A stretch of 64,000 bases of DNA from Symbiodinium natans (GCA_905221605.1 CAJNDS010002701.1:608501-672500), one strand, 5' to 3'. Counted from the first letter of the stretch, positions 30,560-39,815 are shown. Program-made: numbers and translations. The notes: a model not told the origin generated them from the letters alone.

Positions 30560-30691
30560 TCCAAGTGCATGGCGCTCGAAGCAGAACTTCAACAAGTGTT
30601 GCTTTGAGAGGCACTCCTCATGGAGGTGGGTCGGCTTCGAAGTGAGGTCGTTGAGCTGAAGTCGCGCTTAGCGCAGCATGCCGGCGCGTAG
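30560..30691 (+). pseudogene. Coiled-coil exon candidate interrupted by one TGA
   Basis: One frame reads SKCMALEAELQQVLL, a TGA at 30,605-30,607, then EALLMEVGRLRSEVVELKSR and LAQHAGA, ending at TAG 30,691. Both halves show heptad-like Leu and charge spacing of a coiled coil, so the stop splits what looks like one helix. It could be a decayed terminal exon, or two exons with an unrecognised tiny intron. No upstream exon was linked. Confidence 0.35.
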
Positions 30692-32263
30692 CAACTGCGT
30701 GGCAAAGGATAGGCCGGACCTTGTGCAGCTCCAAAACCGGCTTGGACATGTGTCCCTGACGCCTTCAGCTTGAGAACCCCAAACTGAGCAGATTAACAAT
30801 GGAAGGTCAGAACTCTTCTTGGGTGCAAGGACAGCCGCGTGACAGTTTAGCACGCGGAATGGAGAATTCGGTCGACAAACAGAACCGACGGTTGAGCTTG
30901 CCTGGCAAGGATTGCAAGCATTAGAAGGTCCTTTCCACCTTTGGTGCCCGAATGGGCGGAATTCAATGATTGGTGATGCGAGCCTCAAGGCCTGTTGCAT
31001 GCAGACTTAGTAAGGGGCTCAATTGCTTGTGAAGGGAATCTGTCCTTATTGATACTGAGTTTCAGCGTGACAGGAAGAATCAAAAAATGCACATCGCTGC
31101 TCAATGCGATTCTGGCATTGAGGCTCAGTAGCGAAACGGTCGAGGTCTTCAGCTCCGAAAAAAAAGCGCGTCAACATACTCTCCCATGCTGAGTTTCTCA
31201 TTTAGAGTTAGCATGGGAATTATTATTGTATGAGCAGGCATAGTGTGCAAAGCTCGTCTCGAGAACGTCGGAAAGAGAGTCGAGAGGAAGAGTTCGAGCG
31301 AGAGACACGGAGGGAGAAGAGAGAGCAGCACGGAGAGTGTGATGATGATGCCTTCAACGCGTCTGGACGCGGCCATGGGCACCCAAGCCAGAGACTACTT
31401 GCGAGAAGACAGCACTGCGGAAAGTGCACGAATCTCTGAGAGTGTCATGCGACATTCCGAAATGCACTTCCTAGCTGTGACTCGTGCCTAGCAAAGGGTG
31501 GGGGGGGGGGAGGGGGGGGATGTACCGAAGCTCACACATAGTGAGTGGAAAGAACATCCGGTGTCCCACATACAACAGCCAAAGCCTCCAACACCACAGC
31601 TCGGGGGCCATGGCTTGGGGGTTCCATGTTTTGCTTCCGACAAACAGTGTGAAGCTCAGGCGTGGGAACGGCCACAGCTGGACAGATGCAGACACCACTC
31701 GGCCGGAGCGGCCGGGACCCTGCCCTCAAGGTCACCAGAATATCCAATACATATTGTTATCGAATTATATATTAATATATCATTGATTACACTTGCTATA
31801 ACCAATTCCCGTCTGCATATGGTGACAAGAGAAGGAACCTTGTCCCTTCAGGCGCCAGGATCAAAACCCTCTCAGTCAGAGTGAAACAAAGGAATCCCAA
31901 AGTAAAACATCGCAACGAAATCCACTCGCGAAATCCCTAGTGAAGCGAACCAACGAGCCACGATTGGGCAATGCACCCACCACCAGCCGCAATTAAGGGA
32001 AGACGCCAGTGGAGAAGAGAAACAGAACGAAGACGAAGGGATTCTCAAGGGATTCTCAAGCTTAGAATCTCGAGGGTGAACCAATCCTAGAAATTCAACG
32101 GCTCAGAAGATGTGCGAGATCAGTCATGGATGAGGATGTCCGCGCGGGGGACCATCCTGGCAAGAATTGTAATCAAAAAGTCAAGCACCTCCCCACCCAA
32201 GCCGTTCAATACTTCTTTCGCCTCACGCAAAGATGGTGCCAGGCGCGAGCCCTTCCTAAGGCC
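30692..32263. other. No gene recognised; left flank of the retrotransposon
   Basis: It contains a purine-rich GAGA stretch (31,255-31,345), a G-rich run at 31,498-31,520, an AT-rich patch at 31,745-31,800 and a tandem GGGATTCTCAA pair at 32,040. Open frames are short and lack motifs. No telomere-like repeats occur here, in contrast to the other side of the element. Confidence 0.5.
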
Positions 32264-32383
32264 TTACAAAGCCAATCGTGCCCGACCTCGGGCATCGTGG
32301 CGGCCCTTTCTCCAAGCCGAAAGGTCCTCTGATGGTTGGAATGAAGGATCCTGGCTCAAGAGATGGAGAGTCTACTATTGACA
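32264..32383 (-). repeat. 3' LTR of the copia element, 120 bp
   Basis: Identical to the 5' LTR. Its start is fixed by the adjoining polypurine tract. Confidence 0.9.
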
Positions 32384-32396
32384 CTCCTCTCTCTTC
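32384..32396 (-). promoter_or_regulatory. Polypurine tract
   Basis: GAAGAGAGAGGAG, 13 purines on the minus strand, immediately precedes the 3' LTR. This is the standard plus-strand primer site of LTR retrotransposons. Confidence 0.85.
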
Positions 32397-32496
32397 GGTT
32401 CAAATCCAAGAGTGAAATCTTGATATGTGCATTTCAATGTCGTCAATGCCTTGGCCATTCGGCATGGGCAGACAGTAAGATGACAGCTGCTTGAGC

Positions 32497-33069
32497 TCAC
32501 TGCTTGAAGACTCGAGGATCTTTGCTTCCTTCGTAGTAGGTCACAGGCACCTGGTAGCCGGAGGTCTTGAGGTACCTCTGCAGATCCTTTACTTTCGCGG
32601 AGCTGCCGTTGAAGGGCACAACGAAGCCATCAATGTAGCTGCGGACGCTGGCATCGTTCTTGGCCCGCTCTACAAGTTCAGCGTAGCTCAGCTGAAGACT
32701 TGCCACCTTTGGTAATGTGCAGAGCGTGGTGCTCCACTGTTCCAGGCTGGTCACGCCTGTGGGGAGGTTCACCGTGGTTGCCACTGTTGGCGCAGGATGT
32801 AGCGGAGCCTGGTCTGAGGGCTCACGCACGTGCTCAAAGCCGTAGTCCTCCACGTCCTGGTCACTGAGACGCCTCTTCGGGGCATCCGTCATGCCATGCA
32901 TCATTTCCTGGTTGGAGCTCAAGGCTTGCGTCGTACCGAAGGCCTGCTGGAGCACGTTCACCACATCATCTCCACGCCCTTCCGCCTGAAGGCGCTCCAC
33001 AAGATGCCGAAGCTCAACTGGAGACACCGATGACGAGGAGGGTGAGCTGGTCTTCTGCTTGGGCGCCAT
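32497..33069 (-). CDS. Second ORF of the copia element, 190 aa, unknown function
   Basis: This ORF lies between the pol stop codon and the polypurine tract, so it is part of the element. The first ATG is at 33,069; the open frame extends to 33,120 without another ATG. The N-terminus is low-complexity (MAPKQKTSSPSSSSVSPVEL), followed by a Leu-rich helix (LRHLVERLQAEGRGDDVVNV) and an acidic middle. The C-terminal 70 residues look folded (LEQWSTTLC, LSYAELVERAKND, VKDLQRYLKTSGY). No signal peptide or membrane segment is visible, so it does not look like an envelope gene. The C-terminal pattern weakly recalls small W-G-K-G type domains attached to ExoX-like nucleases, but I would not rely on that. 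How it is translated (subgenomic RNA, reinitiation or trans-splicing) is unknown. Confidence 0.75.
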   Translation of the reverse strand: MAPKQKTSSPSSSSVSPVELRHLVERLQAEGRGDDVVNVLQQAFGTTQALSSNQEMMHGMTDAPKRRLSDQDVEDYGFEHVREPSDQAPLHPAPTVATTVNLPTGVTSLEQWSTTLCTLPKVASLQLSYAELVERAKNDASVRSYIDGFVVPFNGSSAKVKDLQRYLKTSGYQVPVTYYEGSKDPRVFKQ

Positions 33070-33234
33070 GCGGTCCAAGGTGCACGAAAAGGGTTGCTGA
33101 TGTTCGACTACACAAAACAAAACAAAAGGATTGCTGCTTTAAGAGAAAAAAGGATTACGCGGCCAGCGTTACCTTGAGGCAGACACTGGGGATTGTGGCA
33201 GCATCGCTTGCTCTTGACAGTGATGCGTGCGCAT

Positions 33235-33266
33235 TGCTTGGCGTGGTCCCTCCACGCAAGCGGACT
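33235..33266 (-). other. Hairpin between pol and the second ORF
   Basis: The minus strand reads GCTTGCGTGG, an AGGGA loop, then CCACGCCAAGC. This forms a 10-bp stem with one bulged base about 30 nt after the pol stop. ACTAGT palindromes flank it at 33,275 and 33,288. It may be a structured RNA signal for the downstream ORF; that is inference. Confidence 0.4.
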
Positions 33267-33293
33267 ACCCCACCACTAGTCCCCGTGACTAGT

Positions 33294-36200
33294 CTAAACC
33301 CTAGATCCCGGAACCACCCTTTCATACCAGATCTCTGTTCGAAGCAAGGACACAGGGCTGGATAGCCACTGCTTTTCGCACAGTAAGGACTCCTGGAGGT
33401 CCTCTGACGCGAGAACTTTCCCGCTGCGTGCGTCGAAAGAGGTGCGACGAACAGCCTTGCCTTGAACGATGTGTTCTTCTTCAGGGGAATGATATGAAGT
33501 AGCTTCGTGATCTAGGTACACCTTTCGAAAGACTGCGCCTGGAGTTTGGCTCTGCTCATAGTTCGGGCTGTTCGTGCTCCCTAAAGGCTTTCTCTGGACA
33601 CGCCTGTCTCGTTGCGCCTTCTTCTGTGCCAACACCTCGGCCTCGTTAGACAGCTGATAAACCCCGTTAGCTAGCAATGCGCGCATGAGGTCAGCGGGAT
33701 CTGCTTGGTTCTTGGTGAGCCCGTCTGCAATCATAAGCTGAGTGGGACACCACCTGACCTGCAAACCACAACGAGACATGGACTGGCGAACGATTGCCAG
33801 GTCAATGGCGACGCGTTTGTCTTCAATCTTGCCTGGCGATGTCGGAGTGTTGAGTGCATCAAACAAGGACTTGCAGTCTGTCACCCCTGTGATGGGCACA
33901 CATCTAAGGTGATCTTCACAGGCCCTAAGGTCGAAACACCCGTGCTTAGCCTCTGACACCATGAGAGACATCCACTCAGAGATTCCACTCGCAGTAGCGA
34001 AACTCTGCGTCTCACCAGCAAGCGTGGACGCCACTACTCGGGACATCTTGTATGATTTCCAGCAAAAGGGTGACCACACACTGGGCTGATCTTTGGCCAA
34101 CTGACTAGTTGTGAACGCGAGGATGTACCCGGCTTGGGTTTTACCCTGTGAAGCATTAGCAAACCCAGCGTCACTATGGAAAACTATATTGAGATCTTCC
34201 CAGGGCACATGACGAACAGTGAGCGCCACGTCACTGTACTGACGGGCTCGGTGCACCGCCTCATTGGCGGACAGGAGGTGCTCAACAGTAGGACTGGGGA
34301 ACGCCTGCTGTGAGAAGGAGGCCTGAACGCTGATATCAGGACGGGTTTGGGACGCAAGCCAGTTGAGGGCACCGTTCACTGCTCGGAGAGCCGTGATCTC
34401 ACGTTCATTCGCCAGCTGTTTCCGCTGCTTCTGTCGATCCTTTGTCATGGCGATGGGTCTTATGTTCTGCGCGTATGCTTTTTGATCATAAGTGATCTCT
34501 TTAGACTCAGGGTCTTGGAAGTATTGAACTCCGCAAAATTCCCCACTGCCCTGTCTCCATTTACGATATTGAAACCTCGCCTTTAGCCTCTGAATGGCTC
34601 GGTTGTACGCTTCCCCTTCGCCCCCCGGTATGGTATCATCCACATGTGCCCCTAGGATCCCCGTTAGCCCTCTTTGAGGCTCTCGGTAGTAGTACAAACA
34701 TGGGTCGAAGATGCTACGCTGGAACCCTGCGGCCTGCGCCTGAGCATCAAACTCCTTGTACCACTGGGCCGGCGCATCGTTAGCGCCGTAGAGGTTCCCC
34801 ACTATTTCTATAACAGCTGAGGGGTCTACGCCCGGAATCCCTCCAGGGGGTTGCGCGGCGAATAGAGGACGATATTTTTCAGGGATTGGACCTGCTTCGA
34901 GGAAAGCGCCTTTTATATCGCCTAGGTTTAGGGTCCAGCCTTTGGAGACAAGGACTTGAAGCAGCCAGGCGCGCGACAACTGGTGCATCGTTGGGCTGTG
35001 ACACTCACCCGAAGCAATCTTCTGATGGAAGTCGGGATCGTTGTGTCCAAGCAAGCACCATCTCGCCTTTACTCTAGATCCCTCTTCATCAACCTTGTTC
35101 GTAACTACAAACCGGCTGCCGATGAACCTATGCCCGAACTTCTCCTTGATTTCTCTGGCCTTAGCCCCCGTGTGCACTCTTACAGCTGCCTTGCCGGACA
35201 CCGTCTCCCACTCAACGAGTTTTGCCTCGTCGATGCGATGCTGCATGTCCGGAGTATTTCCGGTGGCGGGGAGCTCTTTCTGAGCTCGCTTCTGCAGAAA
35301 TGCAGCCATCAGAATCTCCACATGGCTGCTATGCAAGTGCTCCATATCCAGAGTTTCTTGACAAAAGAGAGCCTCTGTGGACACAGTTCGAGACCTCACA
35401 CCTTCAGGAGACTCTGTCGGCTCATTACTGGCCGCCCGCTTCTGGCTACTGGCTCTGGGGGTCTCTGGTTGCACAGTCTGCGGTACGTCTGAGCTACTAC
35501 TAGGGCTTGCTCCCGGGACCTCTTGGGGTAGTTGGGCTATAAGGCGAGGAACAATTTCAGACATCATTTCAGCGAAGTCTTCAGGATTAGAGTCGGGCAA
35601 TCTACGGAGACGGAGGTTGCTCTCAGGAGTTTTGCGGACGATGCGTCTGACAGGGGCGTATGACGATTCTTCCTTTGGGCTGGCTTCAGGAAGTGTTGTA
35701 GGGTAGGGTTCTGCGTTGGCCCTGGCAGGGGCCGAGCAAGACACTTCTGGAGCTTTCGGGCTCTCGGTCCCTGCTGCTGTCTGCCTGTGCTGTTCCAGCC
35801 ACTGCGCTGCATTGAGACCCGCAAGGCCTTGTGACGGCTCATCAACCGTGGCCTGAGCCTCTTCAGGGGCCTCTGGAGGGCGGCTCTCCTGAGTGACATC
35901 CACAAATTGGCTTTTCGGGAATTGACCCTTTTCAAGCAGTGTCTTAACGCCTAGGAGCTCGCTCTCCGGAAACTCTGCCACTGTGGCCTCAGATGGGGTT
36001 GCAAAACGAAGCTGTTCAGGCGCGCAGCGCAAGAGACTACGCCTGTGCGCGACAACGAAGTTGCGACCGACCGATCCCAGCACTAGCCCTGCCCCGTACC
36101 ATCTCCCCCCCTCTATTCTTATCCCATCGACATGCTTCTGTGTGCGCCAGTAGTAAACCCAGTCCCCCGAACGAAAAGGACGAAGCGCACGCGGGCGTGC

Positions 36201-39200
36201 ACGAAGTGCGGCACGAACAGCGCGATCGCTTTGGCACTCAAGCATGGCACGGCGCGACGCGGCGCGGACTGCAGCTGCGCGCTCTAGCGCTGGTTCTGCC
36301 TGTTCGGCATCGACGGCACCCAGGTGAGGCGCCTCCTGCATAAGATCCGTGGGAACGCGCGGATTGCGCCCGAAAACAAGCTGGTACGGACTGGCGCCCG
36401 CTTCAGTCAGGAGGGTGTTTTTAGCGGATTGAGCATGGGACAGGCAATCACGCCACTCTGGTTCTGACTGGGGACGGATCTCATCCAGAACGCGCTGGAA
36501 AACCCGACACAACCATTGGCCATGCCGCTCCACTTTGCCTAGTTGCCAGTGGGCGTCTGCGGCAGTATGTCGCATGTCGATGCCGGTGTTGTTGCAGAAC
36601 GCGCCTAAAACCTGTGAAAGGTTGGGCTGAGAAGGGTCTAAGCACAGGGTCTGAGGAGGGCCGGCCCACGACACCCACCGATCGCGAAGAGCGTCTCGAG
36701 TGGTTTCACCAGTTTCGGTGCGATGCAATGGAACCATAACCTGAAGGGAGGTGGCGAAGTCAACCATGTTGACGCATGGGATTTTTTGACCTGACAACCA
36801 CCCTGGCAAGTACTTAACGTCTAGCCCTACTTTTTCATTGAACTGGGATGCACTAGAGGTGTTAGCGGGGAGTGGTGCTGTTGGCCGACTCTGGTTTGCA
36901 CACACGCTGCAGGAGAGGCTTGAAGCACGCTGGACCGCACGATCTGAAGCACCACTGTGCTTGAGAACCCGAACAAGCTCCTTATTTGAGGGATGTCCTA
37001 AGTTATTGTGCAACTTAAGGAGGGCTTGGTCTATCTTTATGAGTCGCTGCTGTTCTTGGGGATCTTCAGGTTGCTCATTTGCTGCAGGCGCTTCGTGTTG
37101 TCTCGGGATCTCAGGTGCTCTTTGGAAAGCGCTTCCTGCGAGGCATTCGCATTCCAAGGCAGTCCAGTCCAGGGGATCACCCTGCACAACCAAGCTTTCA
37201 CACGCATTGAAACCCACGTGCCTCCAGAGCATTTCGACGAAACCTGAACAATACCTACCTGAAAACTCGCTCCTACTCACCCCCGAACTTGCATGGCCCT
37301 GGATGTGCTGATGCCTGTGGCATCCGGGACAGGTCCTCGCTCCTTGAGCAAGGTTCGGATTCGAACACAGCAGAGCGGTCTCCCTTTTGATGGGCAAACC
37401 GGACCTAGGGCAGGTGAGACCGTAGGCACACATATCAACCCGAACCAGACCATACTTATTAACTAGGGGTCTAATGAGGGGGTCTTTCCAGATCCTAGAA
37501 CCCACCGGATGTTCAAGGAGAAAATGACCGCCGCGCGCCAGTTGGCGCTGTATCTGCTGGGCACAAAAGCGAAACTGCTGACGGCTCACCATCAGCATGC
37601 GGGCTCTTTCCAAAGGCGTCCTGTGGATCATGTGAAGACTGTCCCAGTCACCACAATGAATGCATGGGGGAGATGCTGTGAGTAAGGCAGGTCTGGCCTC
37701 TTCAAGCAACTGGTCTACCTCCTTCTGCGTGCTCCTACATCCTAAATCACACCCCTGCTTAATGTCAAACGCCAGCCCCGTTGCTCCATGCTGGCGAGCC
37801 TGTTCAGTCAGGCGAGGGGGCGAGAACAACTCCGCCACTGCAACCTGTGCGGATTGCTTGGCGTCTAGGGTTTTAACCTGGGCTAGGAGGCACTTACAGT
37901 GTTTGTTCTTCATGGGTTTCTTGTTCTTGTTTGTCTTAGGGCTTAAGGGTCCTAAGGGTTCAGGCGATGGCGGTGGTGGTACATGTCCCTCCAGTGAAGG
38001 CTGCAAGCCACACGTGACGTCCTGAGCCACATCATTCTTACACCCAGATGCCTCTACTGAATCCGCAGCGGGAAGAACAGGCTTATGAGCAACCATGCGG
38101 CTGGGGTAGCTGAGGATGTCGATGAGAAGCTGGCCAGCATCATTGACCTTCATGGGCACGGCCTCCTGAGCGTTCAGGAACCGCATCGTCTTGTTGCCGA
38201 AGTTCAAGGAGACCTGTAGCTTCTCTAAGGTTGGACGCCCCAACAGAAGAGGAGCTCGACCTTGGATGACCGCCGCATCGATGATGCCAGGCACCCCTCC
38301 GATGCCCACAGGTATCTTCACGGCCATGCTTGAAACCTCCGTGGCGCCATTCCCGAACCTGAACGAACTCGTGGCCTGGTAGGTCTCAAGCGTCTTGCCG
38401 ATCATGCTGCCTATCTTTGCCTCGAGCTGCTGGAGCGTGTCCTTTCCGATGAGCGTGCGTCCACAGCCGGAGTCTACAACCCCGAAACCCGGTGAAGACA
38501 CGAGTCCCGCCGCCAGAACAGGCACTCCTGCCTGAGCGGCGACCTGAGCCATTCCAACGAACATCACATCGGAGGGTTCCTCAGCGGGGTCGACTTCGTA
38601 CTGCGCCAGGGACACCTCCTGCTCGACCAGCTGCGCCTCCACTACGCCAGTCGTAGACGAAGCCGTCGGCCTGCTGGCTGCTGAAGACGAGGAGCCGCCC
38701 TTTCCACCTCCAGAGCGACACTCTCTGGCCCAGTGGCCCACTCGACCACACTTCCGACAGCGTGTCCTTCGCTTGAGTTCTTCGATCTCAACTCTGAATG
38801 ACTTCTTGCTGTGCTGGGCAGAGTCAAACTTGCGATCTTTCTTGAAGCGGGCTATTTCAGCACGACGTTCCTTCCATGTGGCTGCAAGGGCTTCTGCAGC
38901 CTCGTTCTCTGGGATGCTTTCATCTGGGTCACTTCCCAGCTGGTGGTCTGCAAGGAATGCCTCCACATCTGCGAAGTCTTCAGGCGCCTCAATCGTCTCG
39001 TCGATCTCGGAAGGCTCTGCGAGGAACGCTGTGGTAGGCCGCTTGGCCTTGGAACCGGCCTTGTAGAGGGGGGAGCAGGATCTCATCGCCGAGGTGACAG
39101 ACTCAAGGTCCAACTTGCCCTGAGCCTTGGCTTTGATGATCGCCTTCTGCTCCTCGCTAAAGCCAGCACAGTTCAAAGCAATCCATCCCTGAGCAGGGGA

Positions 39201-39608
39201 TGGAAACTTGACATCGGCTTTCCGATGACACTTCGTGAAGACCTCTGCCACTCGAGCGGTCCACTGCTGAACTGTCTCGTTCTCGCGAGCTGCCAAGCCG
39301 AACACTTCGCCAAGAGCCTCGCCCATCTGGTCATGGGCCTCCTTTTCAGGAAACCTCTCCTTGAGCACGGCGAGGATCTTGCTGGCCCCATCCTCCACCT
39401 GGAGTGAGCTGAGCTCCAGGTGCTCCACGGCCTCTAACGCTTTTCCGTCGAGAAGGGTGTACAAGAAGGGGCCTTGCTGCTTGTTTGTCAATTTGTCCAT
39501 GGTGTACATCTTAGCTTCGGCCCATGCACGCCATCTGCGCAGCTGTCGTCCCGGGTCATCTTCTTCGCCATTGAAGCGTTTGAGTGAACGCTCATCTGCG
39601 CCCGACAT
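33294..39608 (-). CDS. Copia Gag-Pol polyprotein with a methyltransferase-like module, 2,104 aa
   Basis: The single frame starts at an ATG about 75 nt after the PBS. Domains: Gag (1-280); CCHC zinc knuckle C284-C287-H292-C297; aspartic protease VVDSG (D379) with a distal LLLGRP (454-459); a 200-residue module (591-800) with AELFSPPRL, TASPPC (C649) and FLLEHP (E699), resembling motifs I, IV and VI of C5-cytosine methyltransferases; integrase zinc finger H867-H872-C900-C903 and core D930, D991, E1027 (D-35-E); reverse transcriptase D1564 and HVDD (D1657, D1658); RNase H D1813, E1866, D1911, D1962. Usual copia polyproteins are about 1,300-1,500 aa. The excess is the inserted module, a long Pro/Ser/Glu-rich linker (1,220-1,460) and a 130-residue tail. 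The module lacks a clear GxG SAM loop, so its activity is uncertain. Confidence 0.95.
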   Translation of the reverse strand: MSGADERSLKRFNGEEDDPGRQLRRWRAWAEAKMYTMDKLTNKQQGPFLYTLLDGKALEAVEHLELSSLQVEDGASKILAVLKERFPEKEAHDQMGEALGEVFGLAARENETVQQWTARVAEVFTKCHRKADVKFPSPAQGWIALNCAGFSEEQKAIIKAKAQGKLDLESVTSAMRSCSPLYKAGSKAKRPTTAFLAEPSEIDETIEAPEDFADVEAFLADHQLGSDPDESIPENEAAEALAATWKERRAEIARFKKDRKFDSAQHSKKSFRVEIEELKRRTRCRKCGRVGHWARECRSGGGKGGSSSSAASRPTASSTTGVVEAQLVEQEVSLAQYEVDPAEEPSDVMFVGMAQVAAQAGVPVLAAGLVSSPGFGVVDSGCGRTLIGKDTLQQLEAKIGSMIGKTLETYQATSSFRFGNGATEVSSMAVKIPVGIGGVPGIIDAAVIQGRAPLLLGRPTLEKLQVSLNFGNKTMRFLNAQEAVPMKVNDAGQLLIDILSYPSRMVAHKPVLPAADSVEASGCKNDVAQDVTCGLQPSLEGHVPPPPSPEPLGPLSPKTNKNKKPMKNKHCKCLLAQVKTLDAKQSAQVAVAELFSPPRLTEQARQHGATGLAFDIKQGCDLGCRSTQKEVDQLLEEARPALLTASPPCIHCGDWDSLHMIHRTPLERARMLMVSRQQFRFCAQQIQRQLARGGHFLLEHPVGSRIWKDPLIRPLVNKYGLVRVDMCAYGLTCPRSGLPIKRETALLCSNPNLAQGARTCPGCHRHQHIQGHASSGVSRSEFSGRYCSGFVEMLWRHVGFNACESLVVQGDPLDWTALECECLAGSAFQRAPEIPRQHEAPAANEQPEDPQEQQRLIKIDQALLKLHNNLGHPSNKELVRVLKHSGASDRAVQRASSLSCSVCANQSRPTAPLPANTSSASQFNEKVGLDVKYLPGWLSGQKIPCVNMVDFATSLQVMVPLHRTETGETTRDALRDRWVSWAGPPQTLCLDPSQPNLSQVLGAFCNNTGIDMRHTAADAHWQLGKVERHGQWLCRVFQRVLDEIRPQSEPEWRDCLSHAQSAKNTLLTEAGASPYQLVFGRNPRVPTDLMQEAPHLGAVDAEQAEPALERAAAVRAASRRAMLECQSDRAVRAALRARPRALRPFRSGDWVYYWRTQKHVDGIRIEGGRWYGAGLVLGSVGRNFVVAHRRSLLRCAPEQLRFATPSEATVAEFPESELLGVKTLLEKGQFPKSQFVDVTQESRPPEAPEEAQATVDEPSQGLAGLNAAQWLEQHRQTAAGTESPKAPEVSCSAPARANAEPYPTTLPEASPKEESSYAPVRRIVRKTPESNLRLRRLPDSNPEDFAEMMSEIVPRLIAQLPQEVPGASPSSSSDVPQTVQPETPRASSQKRAASNEPTESPEGVRSRTVSTEALFCQETLDMEHLHSSHVEILMAAFLQKRAQKELPATGNTPDMQHRIDEAKLVEWETVSGKAAVRVHTGAKAREIKEKFGHRFIGSRFVVTNKVDEEGSRVKARWCLLGHNDPDFHQKIASGECHSPTMHQLSRAWLLQVLVSKGWTLNLGDIKGAFLEAGPIPEKYRPLFAAQPPGGIPGVDPSAVIEIVGNLYGANDAPAQWYKEFDAQAQAAGFQRSIFDPCLYYYREPQRGLTGILGAHVDDTIPGGEGEAYNRAIQRLKARFQYRKWRQGSGEFCGVQYFQDPESKEITYDQKAYAQNIRPIAMTKDRQKQRKQLANEREITALRAVNGALNWLASQTRPDISVQASFSQQAFPSPTVEHLLSANEAVHRARQYSDVALTVRHVPWEDLNIVFHSDAGFANASQGKTQAGYILAFTTSQLAKDQPSVWSPFCWKSYKMSRVVASTLAGETQSFATASGISEWMSLMVSEAKHGCFDLRACEDHLRCVPITGVTDCKSLFDALNTPTSPGKIEDKRVAIDLAIVRQSMSRCGLQVRWCPTQLMIADGLTKNQADPADLMRALLANGVYQLSNEAEVLAQKKAQRDRRVQRKPLGSTNSPNYEQSQTPGAVFRKVYLDHEATSYHSPEEEHIVQGKAVRRTSFDARSGKVLASEDLQESLLCEKQWLSSPVSLLRTEIWYERVVPGSRV

Positions 39609-39681
39609 TGCTGGAGTCTACTATTGAACACTGGTCCCTGCCTAGGGACGAAACACTACCAACCCAGGTAGTCGGAGCCAC

Positions 39682-39694
39682 GGCCCCGCTACCA
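39682..39694 (-). promoter_or_regulatory. Primer-binding site, initiator-tRNA-Met type
   Basis: One base after the 5' LTR the minus strand reads TGGTAGCGGGGCC. Its complement ends CCCCGCTACCA, as expected for the 3' end of a eukaryotic initiator tRNA whose acceptor begins AGCGGGG. Priming from initiator tRNA-Met is normal for copia elements. The tRNA gene itself is not in this window. Confidence 0.75.
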
Positions 39695-39695
39695 A

Positions 39696-39815
39696 TTACA
39701 AAGCCAATCGTGCCCGACCTCGGGCATCGTGGCGGCCCTTTCTCCAAGCCGAAAGGTCCTCTGATGGTTGGAATGAAGGATCCTGGCTCAAGAGATGGAG
39801 AGTCTACTATTGACA
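39696..39815 (-). repeat. 5' LTR of the copia element, 120 bp
   Basis: It begins TGTCAATAGTAGACTCTCC on the minus strand and ends ...GGCTTTGTAA. It is identical over all 120 bp to the other LTR. The 5' end has the usual TG, but the 3' end is not the usual CA. It is very short for an LTR. Confidence 0.9.

Larger units (their letters stand above)
32264..39815 (-). mobile_element. Complete Ty1/copia LTR retrotransposon, 7,552 bp
   Basis: The element lies on the minus strand. Two identical 120-bp LTRs bound it. In its own direction the order is 5' LTR (39,815-39,696), primer-binding site, Gag-Pol ORF (39,608-33,294), a second ORF (33,069-32,497), polypurine tract (32,396-32,384) and 3' LTR (32,383-32,264). 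The pol order protease, integrase, reverse transcriptase, RNase H defines the Ty1/copia (Pseudoviridae) superfamily. All catalytic residues I checked are present and there is no internal stop. Together with identical LTRs this suggests a recent insertion that may still be competent. No target-site duplication is visible: the left flank is CTAAGGCC and the right flank is ACCCTAAACC. On the right it abuts telomere-like repeat directly. Confidence 0.95.

Noticed and set aside
32497-33069. Envelope-like gene in the retrotransposon
   Set aside because: The position would fit, but there is no signal peptide, transmembrane segment or cysteine pattern.
33705-39627. Plus-strand open frames of 60-200 codons across the retrotransposon
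   Set aside because: Antisense shadows of the intact minus-strand polyprotein, with no motifs of their own.
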